Below, in pieces: positions 42,164-53,140 of a DNA stretch of 64,000 nucleotides. The notes under the pieces were generated by a model that was not told where the DNA came from, ran no database searches, and worked only from the letters and a program-made list of their open reading frames with translations. The DNA comes from Brachycybe producta (taxonomy: Eukaryota > Arthropoda > Diplopoda > Playtdesmida > Andrognathidae): assembly GCA_036925085.1 (NCBI GenBank), contig JAUPFP010000025.1, positions 1,293,733-1,357,732 of the forward strand, given 5' to 3'. Made by a program: the position numbers and the translations under genes. Numbering within the stretch: the stretch's first letter is position 1; each line of letters starts with the position of its first letter.

Positions 42164-42718
42164 TAAAAACAACCACATGGATTAGCTCAAAGATTGGATT
42201 GTTTCGTTTAGGCATTGCCTATAAAAGTGCCGAATTTCTGCAACCAATATTGACAAAATTGCTGACTAGTAATTGTGTAAAACAACTGATATTACCATTT
42301 TGCGTGTAACAAATGTTAACATGAACTCAGTTGAGTTTATGGCAAAATCCATGAAGAAAAAGAAGAGTCAGTTGTTGTGTGTTTTGTGTATTTTTCATGT
42401 GAGCTTCATTTCACGCCAAACACAACCAAGCATGCCAAAAACTAATGCAGTTTTTACAGTTATTTGAATTGTAAGGGTGAATATAATAACTAAACAACAA
42501 GACACCAATGGGATGCAAATGGAGATTTTCAATATCAACATTTTATTAGACAGTTGTGCCCTTTTTCCATTCTTTTATGACTAAGTTTGTGTTGTGGTTT
42601 TTCTTTTCTTCCCATTTTACCACAAAAATCAACCAAAGAAAACTCAGCACACAAGCTCTTTATATATTTTAAAATAGGAACAAACTAATAATTATCATCA
42701 TTAAGACTTTGTCAAAAC
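42164..42718. other. No gene seen
   Basis: Unique A+T-rich sequence. The open frame at 42273-42467 encodes 64 residues with no recognised domain or splice context. Confidence 0.45.
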
Positions 42719-43105
42719 TAGAGGTCGGACGAATAGTAAATTTTCTCGAATACGAATCCGAAACCTAAAAGGTTCTCGAATCTCCTTACTTTCTCGAATC
42801 CTTCATATAAGAATCATATATTATTCATTAAGAAGATACAAATAAATGAAATAATATTAAATATTAAATTATTAATAATAAAAAACAAGTGTGGCACTCA
42901 GGGTCTCCACAAGGTGATATTGGTGATCCTGCATATACCATCGAAATTGCAACAATCGCCGGTTTTTTTGTTAGTGAACGCTTCAATTGGACGTCAATGA
43001 AGTTAAAACTAATTTTACCAGTTTAGGTTAGGATTCGAAAGTCGAGTCGAAAGTCGTGAAAAGCCCGTAGATTCGAGTTTTTGAATCTCGAATATGCTCC
43101 ATCTA
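42719..43105. mobile_element. Family D hAT-like element, copy 4 (inverse)
   Basis: TAGAGGTCGGACGAATAGTA on the left and GAATATGCTCCATCTA on the right, with CTCCACAAGGTGATATTGGT inside. Ends have diverged and no target duplication is visible. Confidence 0.7.
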
Positions 43106-43135
43106 GCTGTAAAGGTTCTCCTACAAGAGTAGGTT

Positions 43136-43700
43136 ACTAGCAAAGCCATTCAACTGCAGTAGTATCACTAAAGTCGTTCCACTGCAGTAGTAGTACCACT
43201 GAAGTCGTTCCACTGCAGTAGTAGTACCACTGAAGTCGTTCCACTGCAGTAGTAGTACCACTGAAGTCGTTCCACTGCAGTAGTAGTACCACTGAAGTCG
43301 TTCCACTGCAGTAGTAGTACCACTGAAGTCGTTCCACTGCAGTAGTAGTACCACTGAAGTCGTTCCACTGCAGTAGTAGTACCACTGAAGTCGTTCCACT
43401 GCAGTAGTAGTACCACTGAAGTCGCTCAACTGCAGTAGTACCACTGAAGCCGCTCTACTGCAGTAGTACCACTGAAGCCGCTCTACTGCAGTAGTACCAC
43501 TGAAGCCGCTCTACTGCAGTAGTACCACTGAAGCCGCTCAACTGCAGTAGTACCACTGAAGCCGCTCAACTGCAGTAGTACCACTGAAGCCGCTCAACTG
43601 CAGTAGTACCACTGAAGTCGCTCTACTCCAGTAGTACAACTGAAGTCGCTCAACTTAAGTAGTGCAACTGAAGTCGCTCTACTGCAGGAGTAATTTAAGT
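43136..43700. repeat. CTGCAG minisatellite, 31-bp then 28-bp units
   Basis: About nine units of 31 bp (CACTGCAGTAGTAGTACCAC then TGAAGTCGTTC) run to about 43430. About nine units of 28 bp (CTGCAGTAGTACCACTGAAG then CCGCTCTA) follow to about 43690. The step between sub-arrays is loss of one GTA triplet. Open frames on the minus strand are array artefacts. Confidence 0.97.
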
Positions 43701-44205
43701 AACTTCAACTCGCAGAAGTGTAGTTTTCAAAAAGCTTTCTACATAATGTCATAAAACAGACATTATTCTCTGAAGCTTTTTTCAAATGAAGCCTCTATAT
43801 GAATGTTATTTTTGGTGCAGGTTTTTTTTTTGGCCCCAATCACTTTAAGAAGAATTGTACATAAAATGGCTTCAGACAGCAGTAAAAATGGTGTCTTTTA
43901 TTGCAAAGACCTGGAAACACACAACATTTTCTCTTCATATGTAAAAATATATACCTTGTAATTACTCTTGAGCCTCTTCCAGATTCACACAAAAGTTCTC
44001 TCTCCTCCCTCCAACCCTCTTACCATTCCTCGCAATTTATGTAATTGTAATTGAAGAGATGCAATAAAACAGAATCACATTTGGACACTTAAAAGAAAGA
44101 AACAATTGTCCAGAAAGTTTTTCTTTTGATTGTAATTCTATCTGACCCTTAAAATGACCCCTAAAACTAAAATAACATTTTTCGCAACAATAAATGATAC
44201 ACATG
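43701..44205. other. No gene seen
   Basis: Unique A+T-rich sequence. The minus-strand open frame at 44037-44276 reads into the next element and has no recognised domain. Confidence 0.45.
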
Positions 44206-44828
44206 ATATATAGAGGTAGCTCAACTAAAAGCTCTCTGCCTATGGAGCATTTACCGTCAGTGCTGCGTGTTGCCAATAGATGGCCCTTTACAAGGCACTG
44301 TGAGTTGTATTTTTAATGATTGTTAAGTCAAAGTTAGTATTAAACTCATGAACTTTTGATATTAAGTTTCATGTTAAAGTTGATGAGTTTAGCACTAACT
44401 TAGACTTAAAAAAATCATTAAGAATACAACCCTGTATGTCTGTCTAATCATTGAATCGTGGTGTTACACTGTTACTAAAGTAGAGGTGGCGCGCCATGCA
44501 TTGGTCACCAGCCCTGGCTCTAGGGGGGTCTTGGCGCCCCTATGCAAAGTCAAATGTGGCGCCATAATATGGGCATGCAAAATGCAACAAATACACACCT
44601 ACTGCCATCTAGTGGCAACGTGTCACAGTATGACAGGCGAGGTAACTTCATCAATAGCCGCCATTTTCTGATATCAAAATTTTTAGTTTCACGACGCCCC
44701 TACAGTGCAGCGCCCTGATGCTTTGCATCGTTTGCTTACCGTGTTAAGCCGCCCCTTTTGGTCATACTCAACTATGGGCACATTATACTCCATAAGCAGA
44801 GCTCTTAAGTTGAGCTACCTCTATATAT
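44206..44828. mobile_element. Family P TIR element with internal fold-back
   Basis: TATATAGAGGTAGCTCAACT on the left and AGTTGAGCTACCTCTATATA on the right are inverses. They continue as GCTCTCTGCCTATGGAG and CTCCATAAGCAGAGCTC. The interior includes GGCGCCCCTATGCAAAGTC and TGCCATCTAGTGGCAAC, and a separate hairpin at 44304-44430. About 620 bp with no coding evidence. Confidence 0.78.
44304..44430. mobile_element. Fold-back nested in family P
   Basis: GTTGTATTTTTAATGATTGT and TAAGTCAAAGTTAGTATTAA are mirrored by TAGCACTAACTTAGACTTAA and TCATTAAGAATACAAC. It is a hairpin of 127 bp. Confidence 0.78.
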
Positions 44829-45261
44829 AAATATTGCTTTAAACTCTTTTATTGTTAAGATATAAACCCGCCCCCCCCAAAAAAAAAGAAACATGAACTG
44901 AATTTGAAATTTTTAAGATAATTTCAAAAGAACAGAAATGTGAAATTGTTTGAATGAAATGGAAAAAAATTCGTTATTTTGTAAGATAAAAAAGTAGAAA
45001 TTGTTAACTATCTCAAAATATAGTCATTCTTTTACGACAATTTTCATTTTTGCCTTTTTTCAAACGTTCCTTTTTTATTATTAATAAAAATATTATAACG
45101 CAATTTTGACAAAAAATTTACAAAAAAAAATAATAAACTATTTTTTTCAGAAGGAATTTCATGAAAAATGTCTAAGTTTATTAGAAACTAGAATATACAT
45201 GTAGTAGTGAATGAATTCGTGCTAAAAGTATTTTCAATGACGATCAGGCCCATATTAAGAC
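44829..45261. other. No gene seen
   Basis: C- and A-runs at 44872-44888. TTAGAAACTAGAATATACAT near 45181 is a degraded E arm. Remaining sequence is A+T-rich. Confidence 0.45.
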
Positions 45262-45433
45262 ATGTGGCATTTGGCTCCGCCCTTTTATGAGCGTCAGACC
45301 AAATATCAACCAATTACAAATAAAAAGGGCGGGGCATGTGACATCAGACCCAGTAACAAACCAATTAGAAATTGATGACGCTCATAAAAGGGACGGAACC
45401 AAAGAAATTCTGAAGCTGTCTACAGATGCCTGT
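45262..45433. mobile_element. Family A MITE, left end lost
   Basis: TTTGGCTCCGCCCTTTTATG through GATGACGCTCATAAAAGGGA to CTGTCTACAGATGCCTGT. It is the same variant as 13466 and 33364, with about 25 bp missing on the left. Confidence 0.8.
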
Positions 45434-45487
45434 ACTGTAGAAGGGTAATAATTTGTAATATAATATATATTGGCCAATATATTCTAC

Positions 45488-45692
45488 ACAGGCAGTTAGA
45501 AATAGGAGAAAACTTCAGTTGGCTCCGCCCTTGTTATGACAACTGGCAACTTCTAATTTGTTTGTTGTGTGGTTCGACGTTGAAATGGGCGGAGCATGTG
45601 ACGTCAGACTACATATCCAACCAATTACAAATTGCGTTCGTCATAACAAGGGCGGAGCCAATTGAAGTTCTCTCCTATTTCTAACTGCCTGT
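45488..45692. mobile_element. Family B MITE with perfect 10-bp target duplication
   Basis: It starts ACAGGCAGTTAGAAATAGGA and ends TCCTATTTCTAACTGCCTGT. TATATTCTAC flanks both ends (45478-45487 and 45693-45702). It is the closest relative of the truncated copy at 1-128. Confidence 0.95.
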
Positions 45693-45702
45693 TATATTCT
45701 AC

Positions 45703-46047
45703 ATTCTACAAGTTAAAAATCAGAATTAAAAAATGGCAGCTATAGAAAAACGATAGGAAGACGACGGCGACTTCAGCTTAATATGAAAAAGCTAAATTGA
45801 GAAGAAGAAAAAAAAAAGGCTAAAAGCGACTCGAAACACAAATATATTCCGAGCACGCGTCACTATCAATCCATCATAATGTCAGCATATTATATTCAAT
45901 GATGAAGAAGAAAACGGAGGGAAAAAAATGTTCCCTTTTTCAGTTCATTTTCTGATTATAATAAGATATGACAGTAGCAAAAAATACACCTATATATATA
46001 TATTTTATAAATATATATTTGAAAATGTTGAACGTGAAAAGAAACAA
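45703..46047. other. No gene seen
   Basis: A+T-rich sequence with ATATAT words near 45992-46015. Confidence 0.45.
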
Positions 46048-46192
46048 CAAATTGCAACTTAGGTAACTTTTTTTTAGCTGGATACAGACGATCAATTCTG
46101 GCTTGTTAATCCTAAATTGATAATTTTTGATTGACAAGTCAGAATATTGATCGTCTGTACCCAGGTCAAGAAAATTACCAAAGTTGCAATTT
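46048..46192. mobile_element. Element R: fold-back
   Basis: AAATTGCAACTTAGGTAACT and ATACAGACGATCAATTCTGG are mirrored by TATTGATCGTCTGTACCCAG and TTACCAAAGTTGCAATTT. A half copy with TTGACAAGCCAGAACTGATC lies at 47294. Confidence 0.75.
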
Positions 46193-46549
46193 ATATTTTT
46201 CATTGTCTATTTCTTTTTTAAATTGTTGTCCTATTCTAGACTATTCGGATTACGATTTGACGATTTAAACAATGTGTTTTTATGCTGCTTTTGGACTAAG
46301 TACTTCCTGTGCCACAGGACCTTTCTGAGATGCTTACAGAGTGATTATTCAAATTGAAATTAATGCATATGTTTACAAGTTCTAAAGCTTGTCAATCTAC
46401 ACCATCAAGTTTCCTTCAGTTCAATGTAAAAACTGAAGTGAATTTATGTCCAAGTATATCATTCGAGTCAAGATTGAAGAGCAATAAAAGCTGAATTAAA
46501 ATAAATGACAACACATACACGAACAATTTCTGAATGGAAAAACCTGCCC
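46193..46549. other. No feature recognised
   Basis: Unique A+T-rich sequence without substantial open frames. Confidence 0.45.
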
Positions 46550-47128
46550 GAACAGCAACAGCCAATAATATGCCAACTGTTGGGATTTACTTAAAAATGT
46601 CGGCCCAAAGGATCCGGGGGCCAACATTGTATTTGCCATTGATCCTACTATTGGCTGTATTCGTTAGCCCAATGATAACTGAACATGTTATCTATCAATG
46701 ACTGATATCACGATTTTTGGACAAGAATTTAAATGGAATATGCGTATTTTTGCAACACTGGGCCAACATTAAATGAGCTAAGTGCTGGGCATAAAGGTTG
46801 TGCCCAACTGCTAACATAAATTTGTACTTTGGGCCAACATGTTGTGCTACTTGACTAATATTATGATTTTTGGGCAACATTTAAATGAGCCATGTGTATT
46901 TTTGGAACATTGGGCCCAAATTAAATGGGCCAAGTGCTGGGCTAAAATAAAAGGTTTGTTCCCAATTGCCAATGTTTTGATAACATAAATTTGTACTTTG
47001 GGCCAACATCTTGTGCTACTTGACTGATATGATTTTTGGGCAAACATTAAATGGGCCAAGGGCTGGGCAAAAACGTTGTTCCTCAACTGCCGATATTTTG
47101 CTAACATTGTCAACAACATGTGGTGCTA
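46550..47128. repeat. Tandem array of ~160-bp units, TIR-like left segment
   Basis: TTTGGGCCAACATGTTGTGC, TACTTGACTAATATTATGAT and GGGCCAAGTGCTGGGC recur near 46700, 46830, 46860, 46990 and 47030. Its left part (46556-46665) has the inverted words ACAGCCAATAATATGCC and TACTATTGGCTGT. Minus-strand frames through it are repeat artefacts. Confidence 0.7.
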
Positions 47129-47715
47129 CTTAAGCACCTTATGACGTCAACAGCAGTCATATGACTATATATTTGTCATAATAATACTTAGCAATTTGCT
47201 TTTGTGCCTGTTACAAATTTCTAAGCTAGATATGACAATTTATTGTTATATAACAGTGTTATTACCCTTCTGTAATGGACCTAATCTCTCTATTGACAAG
47301 CCAGAACTGATCGTCTGTGCCCAGATTTTGGTTCTTGTCCATTTTCTATTCTCCCTCCCCCTCCCACACACACATAATTAAGAGAGAAGAAATTCATTTA
47401 AATAAACGTGACTACAATTTCTTATTAGCCTAGATTTGCATCAATTTAAGACTGGAATTAACTATTTTTTTATTTCGGAAAATAAAAAAGGTGGTACAAG
47501 AAATTGATTCGTATGTATGAGTTAACTCCGATTTCGAAATCCGAGTCACAAACACACATATCACTTAAAAACCTATTTTGCTTCTTAGATTTGATTAAAA
47601 GTGAGTGACTGGCACCACATACAAAAAAAAATCGTGCTCGTTTTTTTACAGTATGTCTCAAAATTAACGTTAAAATCTATTACGAAAGTATACAAAGGTA
47701 TACAAAATAAATCGT
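47129..47715. other. No gene seen; R half copy
   Basis: Bases 47285-47330 match one arm of element R. The rest is unique A+T-rich sequence. Confidence 0.5.
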
Positions 47716-48057
47716 TTAAGAGGCTAACATCGTAAAATTACTTCGAAAAACCTCCACAAAGAGCGCTAGCATCGTTTTTCTATTGAAACCCAAAGACCCG
47801 ATGTTAAAAGAAAAAAACGTTAGCTTTTAAAATACGCAGTCGCGGCAGCAATATGTTTATTTTTCATATTTAAAGTTGTCCAATTTTAATGGTTCAAAGT
47901 GGAATGTGGCACCTTAAATATATGCTGATCTAGTGATAGAATGACAAAAAATTGGTAAGTGTTTTTCTATTTTTTAAATAAACTATTTCAAAATCGCGAA
48001 TTTTTAACTCTATATTAAACTCCATTGAGTACGCTGCTCGTAAGCAAAAAAAACATT
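47716..48057. mobile_element. Family C element, most complete copy
   Basis: TTAAGAGGCTAACATCGTAA, GAGCGCTAGCATCGTTTTTC, ACGCAGTCGCGGCAGCAATA, GCTGATCTAGTGATAGAATG and CTCCATTGAGTACGCTGCTC appear in the order seen in the other copies. About 40 bp near 47873-47915 is not shared with copy 31120. Confidence 0.78.
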
Positions 48058-48321
48058 CTCAATCTCAAGAGCTGTTCGCCATGCAAAAGCGAACACGCTA
48101 ATTTTCTTGATGTAGACGTTACGCTCGCGAGCAGCTGTCAAACGGTTCTCGAGCAGTTTGCGAACATCTAATTTTGGTCTGTATGCGGCTTTTAAGTTTC
48201 AAATGTTAATTTTTTTTATAGTTTCCAATATATTAAATTTTGTTATTTTTTTAACAAATCAACATGAAAACAATCCTCAGTTTATTCCAGTTACTCTCCT
48301 ATTTTATAACGCTATACTTTA
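48058..48321. other. No gene seen
   Basis: GCTGTTCGCCATGCAAAAGC at 48072 and inverted GCTCGCGAGCAGC words at 48121-48138 suggest a small palindromic relic. No second copy was found. Confidence 0.35.
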
Positions 48322-48486
48322 AGGCATGTTTCCATTAGACCGAAATAAAACGAGACAACAAAATTGATCGGGTCCATTTCTTTAAAAAAAAAAATGTTAT
48401 TGCTATAAGACATTTTTTTTATAAAAAAAACTAGCTCAGATCAAAATTCACTTTCACCAAACATTTTGACCTAATGGAAACAAAAC
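48322..48486. mobile_element. Family H fold-back element
   Basis: GGCATGTTTCCATTAGACCG on the left and TTTTGACCTAATGGAAACAA on the right are inverse ends about 165 bp apart. The interior is A+T-rich. Confidence 0.65.
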
Positions 48487-48582
48487 AAAAACATCTACAA
48501 TTGCTTCTAAAAAGGGCCAAAAATGTGGCCATAAATAAAAGTTTCATAATCAGTATCATTGTTTAAGCATTTTTCTCTGTTG

Positions 48583-48622
<40 letters not shown>

Positions 48623-49549
48623 TAGAGAAAAAAACCCTGAGATTTCTAACAAACAAAACCACCGAAAAGAGAAAGGAGTTCTTAAAAGAACAGTCACAAA
48701 ATTGCATTTTTTGGTGATTGATTGTGCTCGAGGCGAAGGTGTTGTTATAAATATATATGACAAATACAGAAAAAATAAAATGTCACAACAAAAAGTTCGC
48801 ACCTTCTTTAATATTACAAAAAAAAAAAAACCTAAGGCCCAAATTCAAGAAGGAAACTTGGAACTTTCAACTTAAACCCTCAAACCAAGGTTTCATTTAT
48901 GAAACACCTCCTCCCTTTTCAAAAATTCTCATTAAAAGAAGGTTTTTCTATGTTGGAACTCTGCTTAGAGGGTTCAAAGTTTCAAGTCACCTTATTGAAC
49001 TTTTGCCCAAATTTGTGTTTTGTGTGTCTTTTTTTTGGGGGGGGGGCGGGGTATTTGATGCTTTTTGATCAAAATTCCCTCAGCAGTTATTAGCGGCTAT
49101 CACCTTTTATTAAAAGTAATCTTAGTTGCCTAAAAACAAATTGCAACTCAAAATTAAGTCTTTAGCCCAAAAAATCCATTCTAAATAAAGTGTGAACCAA
49201 AAAAACCACATAAAAATACCGAATGTGTTTTGTTACAAATTGACAGTCTTACTATGGACTTGTTTTTAGTAAGGACTTTTACGAGTAAAAGACCCCTCAA
49301 AAAAAAACCAACACGAATGTAAAAACAAAACCTACTTTATGTTACAATTTACACGAGATAGTTCATTAAGTTGTTCACCAGAAACAAGAACTTTGGTAAA
49401 CTAACTTAGAAATGTGTCTGAGTAATGTGGATTAGATGTTCAGAGAAATAGCTTCATCTATTACACACACAGTAGAAGTATTTGCTTTAATTAATAAAGC
49501 AAACCAAAAAGTGGTATGACCTACATTTTCTTAAAAAAATGGCTCAGTC
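48487..49549. other. No gene seen; (GA)n and poly-G
   Basis: (GA)n at 48586-48624 and poly-G at 49036-49045. One unit related to the 24290 array lies at 48940-48990 (TTGGAACTCTGCTTAGAGGG). Open frames here have no recognised domain. Confidence 0.55.
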
Positions 49550-50280
49550 CAGCCCACCAAGCCCATGAGACTCACTAAGTCTACGAGGGCTGGGCTTCGG
49601 CTACAAGCCCACCAATTACATGGTACATACACAAACCCTCCAGACCCATGAAGCAGACAAACGCACATAGCTCATCAGATGCATAAAGTCCACAAAGCTC
49701 ACCAGACTCATACAGCTCACAAAGCTCACCAGACTCATACAGCTCACAAAGCTCACCAGACTCATACAGCTCACAAAGCTCACCAGACTCATACAGCTCA
49801 CAAAGCTCACCAGACTCATACAGCTCACAAAGCTCACCAGACTCATAAAGCACACAAAGCGCACCAGACTCATAAAGTTCACAAAACTCACCATACTCAT
49901 AAAGTTCACAAAACTCACCATACTCAAAGTTCACAAAACTCACCATACTCAAAGTTCACAAAACTCACCATACTCATAAAGTTCGCAAAGCTCACTAGAC
50001 TCATAAAGCCCACAAAGCTCACCATACCCTTGCAGAAACCCAGACATAACAAGCACTCACCAAACCCATCAAGCAAAGCAGAGCCATGAAAGCCCACACA
50101 GTCCACTAAAGTCGTAAAGCCTACAAAGCACACCAGACCCATGAAGACACGTACACAAAGCCCACCAAACTTATAAAGCCCACAAAGCTCACCAGACCTA
50201 TGAGGTCCACTAGACTCATGAAGCCCACAAAGCCAATGAAACCCACGAAGCCCATGACGTTCATTAAAGTCCATGAGCCT
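49550..50280. repeat. 27-bp minisatellite AAAGCTCACCAGACTCATAC plus AGCTCAC
   Basis: At least five near-perfect 27-bp units lie between 49690 and 49850. Diverged units (ACTCACCATACTCATAAAGT, AAGCCCACAAAGCTCACC) extend both ways to 49550 and 50280. The nine-residue period gives open frames on both strands that are artefacts. It shares its core with 29200-29880. Confidence 0.93.
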
Positions 50281-51058
50281 CTACCAAAAAAAACACCTAC
50301 CAAACATTTTTTATTTACATTTAAAAAAGCACTTTTGGATGTTGGTATTAGACGCCCAAATTCAAGAATGAAAACTTAACACTTGAATTCAGAGTTTTTC
50401 AATGTTGAAAGTCAGTGGCAGAGGGTTCCACAAGGTGAAGTTCAAGTACTGAATGATTTCGTTCATGAATTCGGGCCTCAGTTAATTATTCGCAGAGAAA
50501 TAAAAAGAGCTTCCAATTTCAGATTTTATTATTTTTATGAAGATATTGTTGCAATTCTAATTTAGTTCAAATATATTACAGGTAAAAACATAAACTCCTA
50601 TTTCTAAATAAGAAAGGAAAAATAATTTAAAACAAAACAAAAAAAAACCTTCAAAAGAAACTGCAACCTGAGATTCTAATAAAAGGCAAAAATATAAGAA
50701 TGAAGACTAAAGCTTTTGTATTCATGGATTTAGAACAAAAAAGAAAAACATCATTAAATTAAAGTGGAAACAAGCGCGGGTTTTTGTGTTTTCTTCAAAA
50801 ATTGGAACACTTATTTCTTATATATTATATGGAAAAAAAAATAATCTAAAGAGAAAAAAAAATGAAGTGAACAACAACAACACTTTTGTTGTGGAGTTAT
50901 AAATATTTTATGTATGTACCTCGAAAGCTGAGGTCACATTACGCAACAATTTGTTGCAAAGCGCAATACAAACACATGTTCTTTGTTGAGCTTCGTTGTT
51001 GCAACCAATAGAAACCTCCATCATTTAAGGTTGGAGTCTTGAATGTGTCCAACATATA
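50281..51058. other. No gene seen
   Basis: Bases 50385-50445 contain one unit of the 24290 type. ACGCAACAATTTGTTGCAAA at 50941 is a small perfect palindrome that recurs as ACAACAATTTGTTGCACA near 51552. The open frame at 50383-50565 has no recognised domain. Confidence 0.5.
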
Positions 51059-51060
51059 TA

Positions 51061-51365
51061 CAGTAGAATCTCGATTATTTTTTCTGCGCATGCGCACAAG
51101 TTTCTATAGACTTCCATGATACAAATTTCTTTTCTTAATACTTTTCAAAATGGCGGCTCCATAGAAGTGACTCGAGTGACCGATTCCAAGGTCATAGATT
51201 TCTGTTACAACAACATCAAAGGTACCACACAAAGAGTTTCCCTTCTGTATTATCTTTCGTATTCTGTGCCAATAGTGAAGGATAAGCGAAGCCCAGATCA
51301 TCAGGACTTTTGGTTATCCGGAACAAGTCCGGTTCCATTTAGTCCAAATATTCGAGATTCTACTG
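51061..51365. mobile_element. Pogo-like MITE
   Basis: CAGTAGAATCTCGATTATTT on the left and AAATATTCGAGATTCTACTG on the right are inverse ends. TA precedes the left end and TG follows the right, a decayed TA duplication. GGTTATCCGGAACAAGTCC inside resembles the units at 508-1165. Open frames on both strands are shadows with no domain. Confidence 0.78.
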
Positions 51366-51489
51366 TGCATACAGGTAGCTTGACTATATGTTAAAGAAAA
51401 AAAAACGTAGTGTGTAAGAGTATGTTTTAATTGTATAGTGTGTCTCCTAGATGGCCTCAATGTAGGAGGTCAACCATAGTAGGCCTGTA

Positions 51490-51655
51490 TCATACGAGAC
51501 ACTTTTCTATAACATAGTTAGCATACCATTTACAACTTATATCATTCACTGTACAACAATTTGTTGCACACGAGACACTTTTCTCCGACATACATGTAGT
51601 TATCACACCATTTATGACTTTTACCATTCACTGTGCAACAATTTGTTGAAAAGTA
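51490..51655. repeat. Two tandem ~77-bp units
   Basis: ACGAGACACTTTTCTATAAC ending in TACAACAATTTGTTGCAC is followed at once by ACGAGACACTTTTCTCCGAC ending in TGCAACAATTTGTTG. The units differ by small indels. Confidence 0.78.
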
Positions 51656-51999
51656 GGACCCCAGTTTAACTTTAGCATGAAAATGATAAAAGTGACATAC
51701 TTTTTTTTAAAGTTGTAACGTATTTATATTGAGTATGGACTCATGAGACTATGGGTATATTCAATTTTTCAGTGCACTTTCAGAAGACCTAAATTTGGTC
51801 TCCACAACTCAAAAGAGAGTTAGAAAGAACATAAACAGAAAATTAATATTAGACCATGTCAACTCAACATTACTGGTTGTTATTGAAATGGAGAGTATTA
51901 TTTTCAAGTACAGTAGTAATATTACATGTTTTATTACCAACATGTTTTAAAGCCAACTACGCCAGCGTTTTAAAATGCCTGGCTGCACAACTTCGTAAA
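51656..51999. other. No feature recognised
   Basis: A+T-rich unique sequence. Confidence 0.45.
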
Positions 52000-53140
52000 T
52001 CAGCAGTTTCCAATCTATTTTTTGCTTAAGAAACAGTATTCTTTGGCATGAGAAATAGCGGCATGTTTAGCGAAACGTATGGCACAATTAGCAAAACGTG
52101 TGGCACGCCTTGTAAAACGTGTGGCACACCCCGGACAAACTTGCGGCACACCATAGAAAACGTGCGGCACTCCTAGCAAAACGTGCAGCACACCATGGAA
52201 AACGTGCGGCACTCCTAGCAAAACTTGCAGCACACCATGGAAAACGTGCGGCACTCCTAGCAAAACGTGCGGCACTCCTAGCAAAACGTGCGGCACTCCT
52301 AGCAAAACTTGCGGCACTCCTAGGGAAACTTGCGGCACTCCTAGGGAAACTTGCGGCACTCCTAGGGAAACTTGCGGCACTCCTAGGGAAACTTGCGGCA
52401 CTCCTAGGGAAACTTGCGGCACTCCTAGGGAAACTTGCGGCACTCCTAGGGAAACTTGCGGCACTCCTAGGGAAACTTGCGGCACTCCTAGGGAAACTTG
52501 CGGCACTCCTAGGGAAACTTGCGGCACTCCTAGGGAAACTTGCGGCACATCTAGCAAAACTTGCGGCACATCTAGCAAAACTTGCGGCACACCATGGAAA
52601 ACGTGCGCACTCCTAGCAAAACTTGCAGCACATCTAGCAAAACTTGCAGCACATCTAGCAAAACTTGCGGTACTCCTAGGGAAACTTGCGGCACATCCAG
52701 CAAACCTAATAGCACATCTAGCAAACCTTGCAGCACACCTAGCAAACCTTGCAGCACATCTAACAAACCTTGCAGCACATCTAACAAACCTTGCAGCACA
52801 TCTAACAAACCTTGCAGCACATCTAACAAACCTTGCAGCACATCTAACAAACCTTGCAGCACATCTAACAAACCTTGCAGCACATCTAACAAACCTTGCA
52901 GCACATCTAACAAACCTTGCAGCACATCTAACAAACCTTGCAGCACATCTAACAAACCTTGCAGCACATCTAGTAAACCTTGCAGCACAATTATCAAAAT
53001 TGCGGCACGCCTAGCGAAACATGTGACACACCAAGCAAAACTTGTAGCACACAGCAGCAACACACCTAGCAAATTTTGTGGTACTTAAAACTGTAGCAAA
53101 CTAATGTACAATGGGCACATCATTTGGAAATCACTGTCAT
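52000..53140. repeat. 21-bp minisatellite cluster, possibly inside a hAT-like MITE
   Basis: About 45 units. CTCCTAGCAAAACGTGCGGC-type units lie at 52090-52320, CTCCTAGGGAAACTTGCGGC-type from 52320 to 52545, and CATCTAACAAACCTTGCAGC-type from 52700 to 52990, with mixed units between. The edges CAGCAGTTTCCAATCTATTT (52000) and, inverted at the right, TTGGAAATCACTG (about 53124-53140) resemble the CAGTG-TTTCCAA termini of hAT elements. Long frames on both strands are array artefacts. Confidence 0.9.

Noticed and set aside
43121..43444. Minus-strand open frames rich in Trp and Tyr
   Set aside because: Generated by the 31-bp CTGCAG array.
49581..50274. Open frames of 100-136 residues with THKAHQ periodicity
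   Set aside because: Generated by the 27-bp minisatellite.
52015..53088. Open frames of 160-190 residues with VPQVSLG or KLAALLG heptads
   Set aside because: The heptad period equals the 21-bp unit. Frames are open on both strands, so this is array translation and not a coiled-coil protein.
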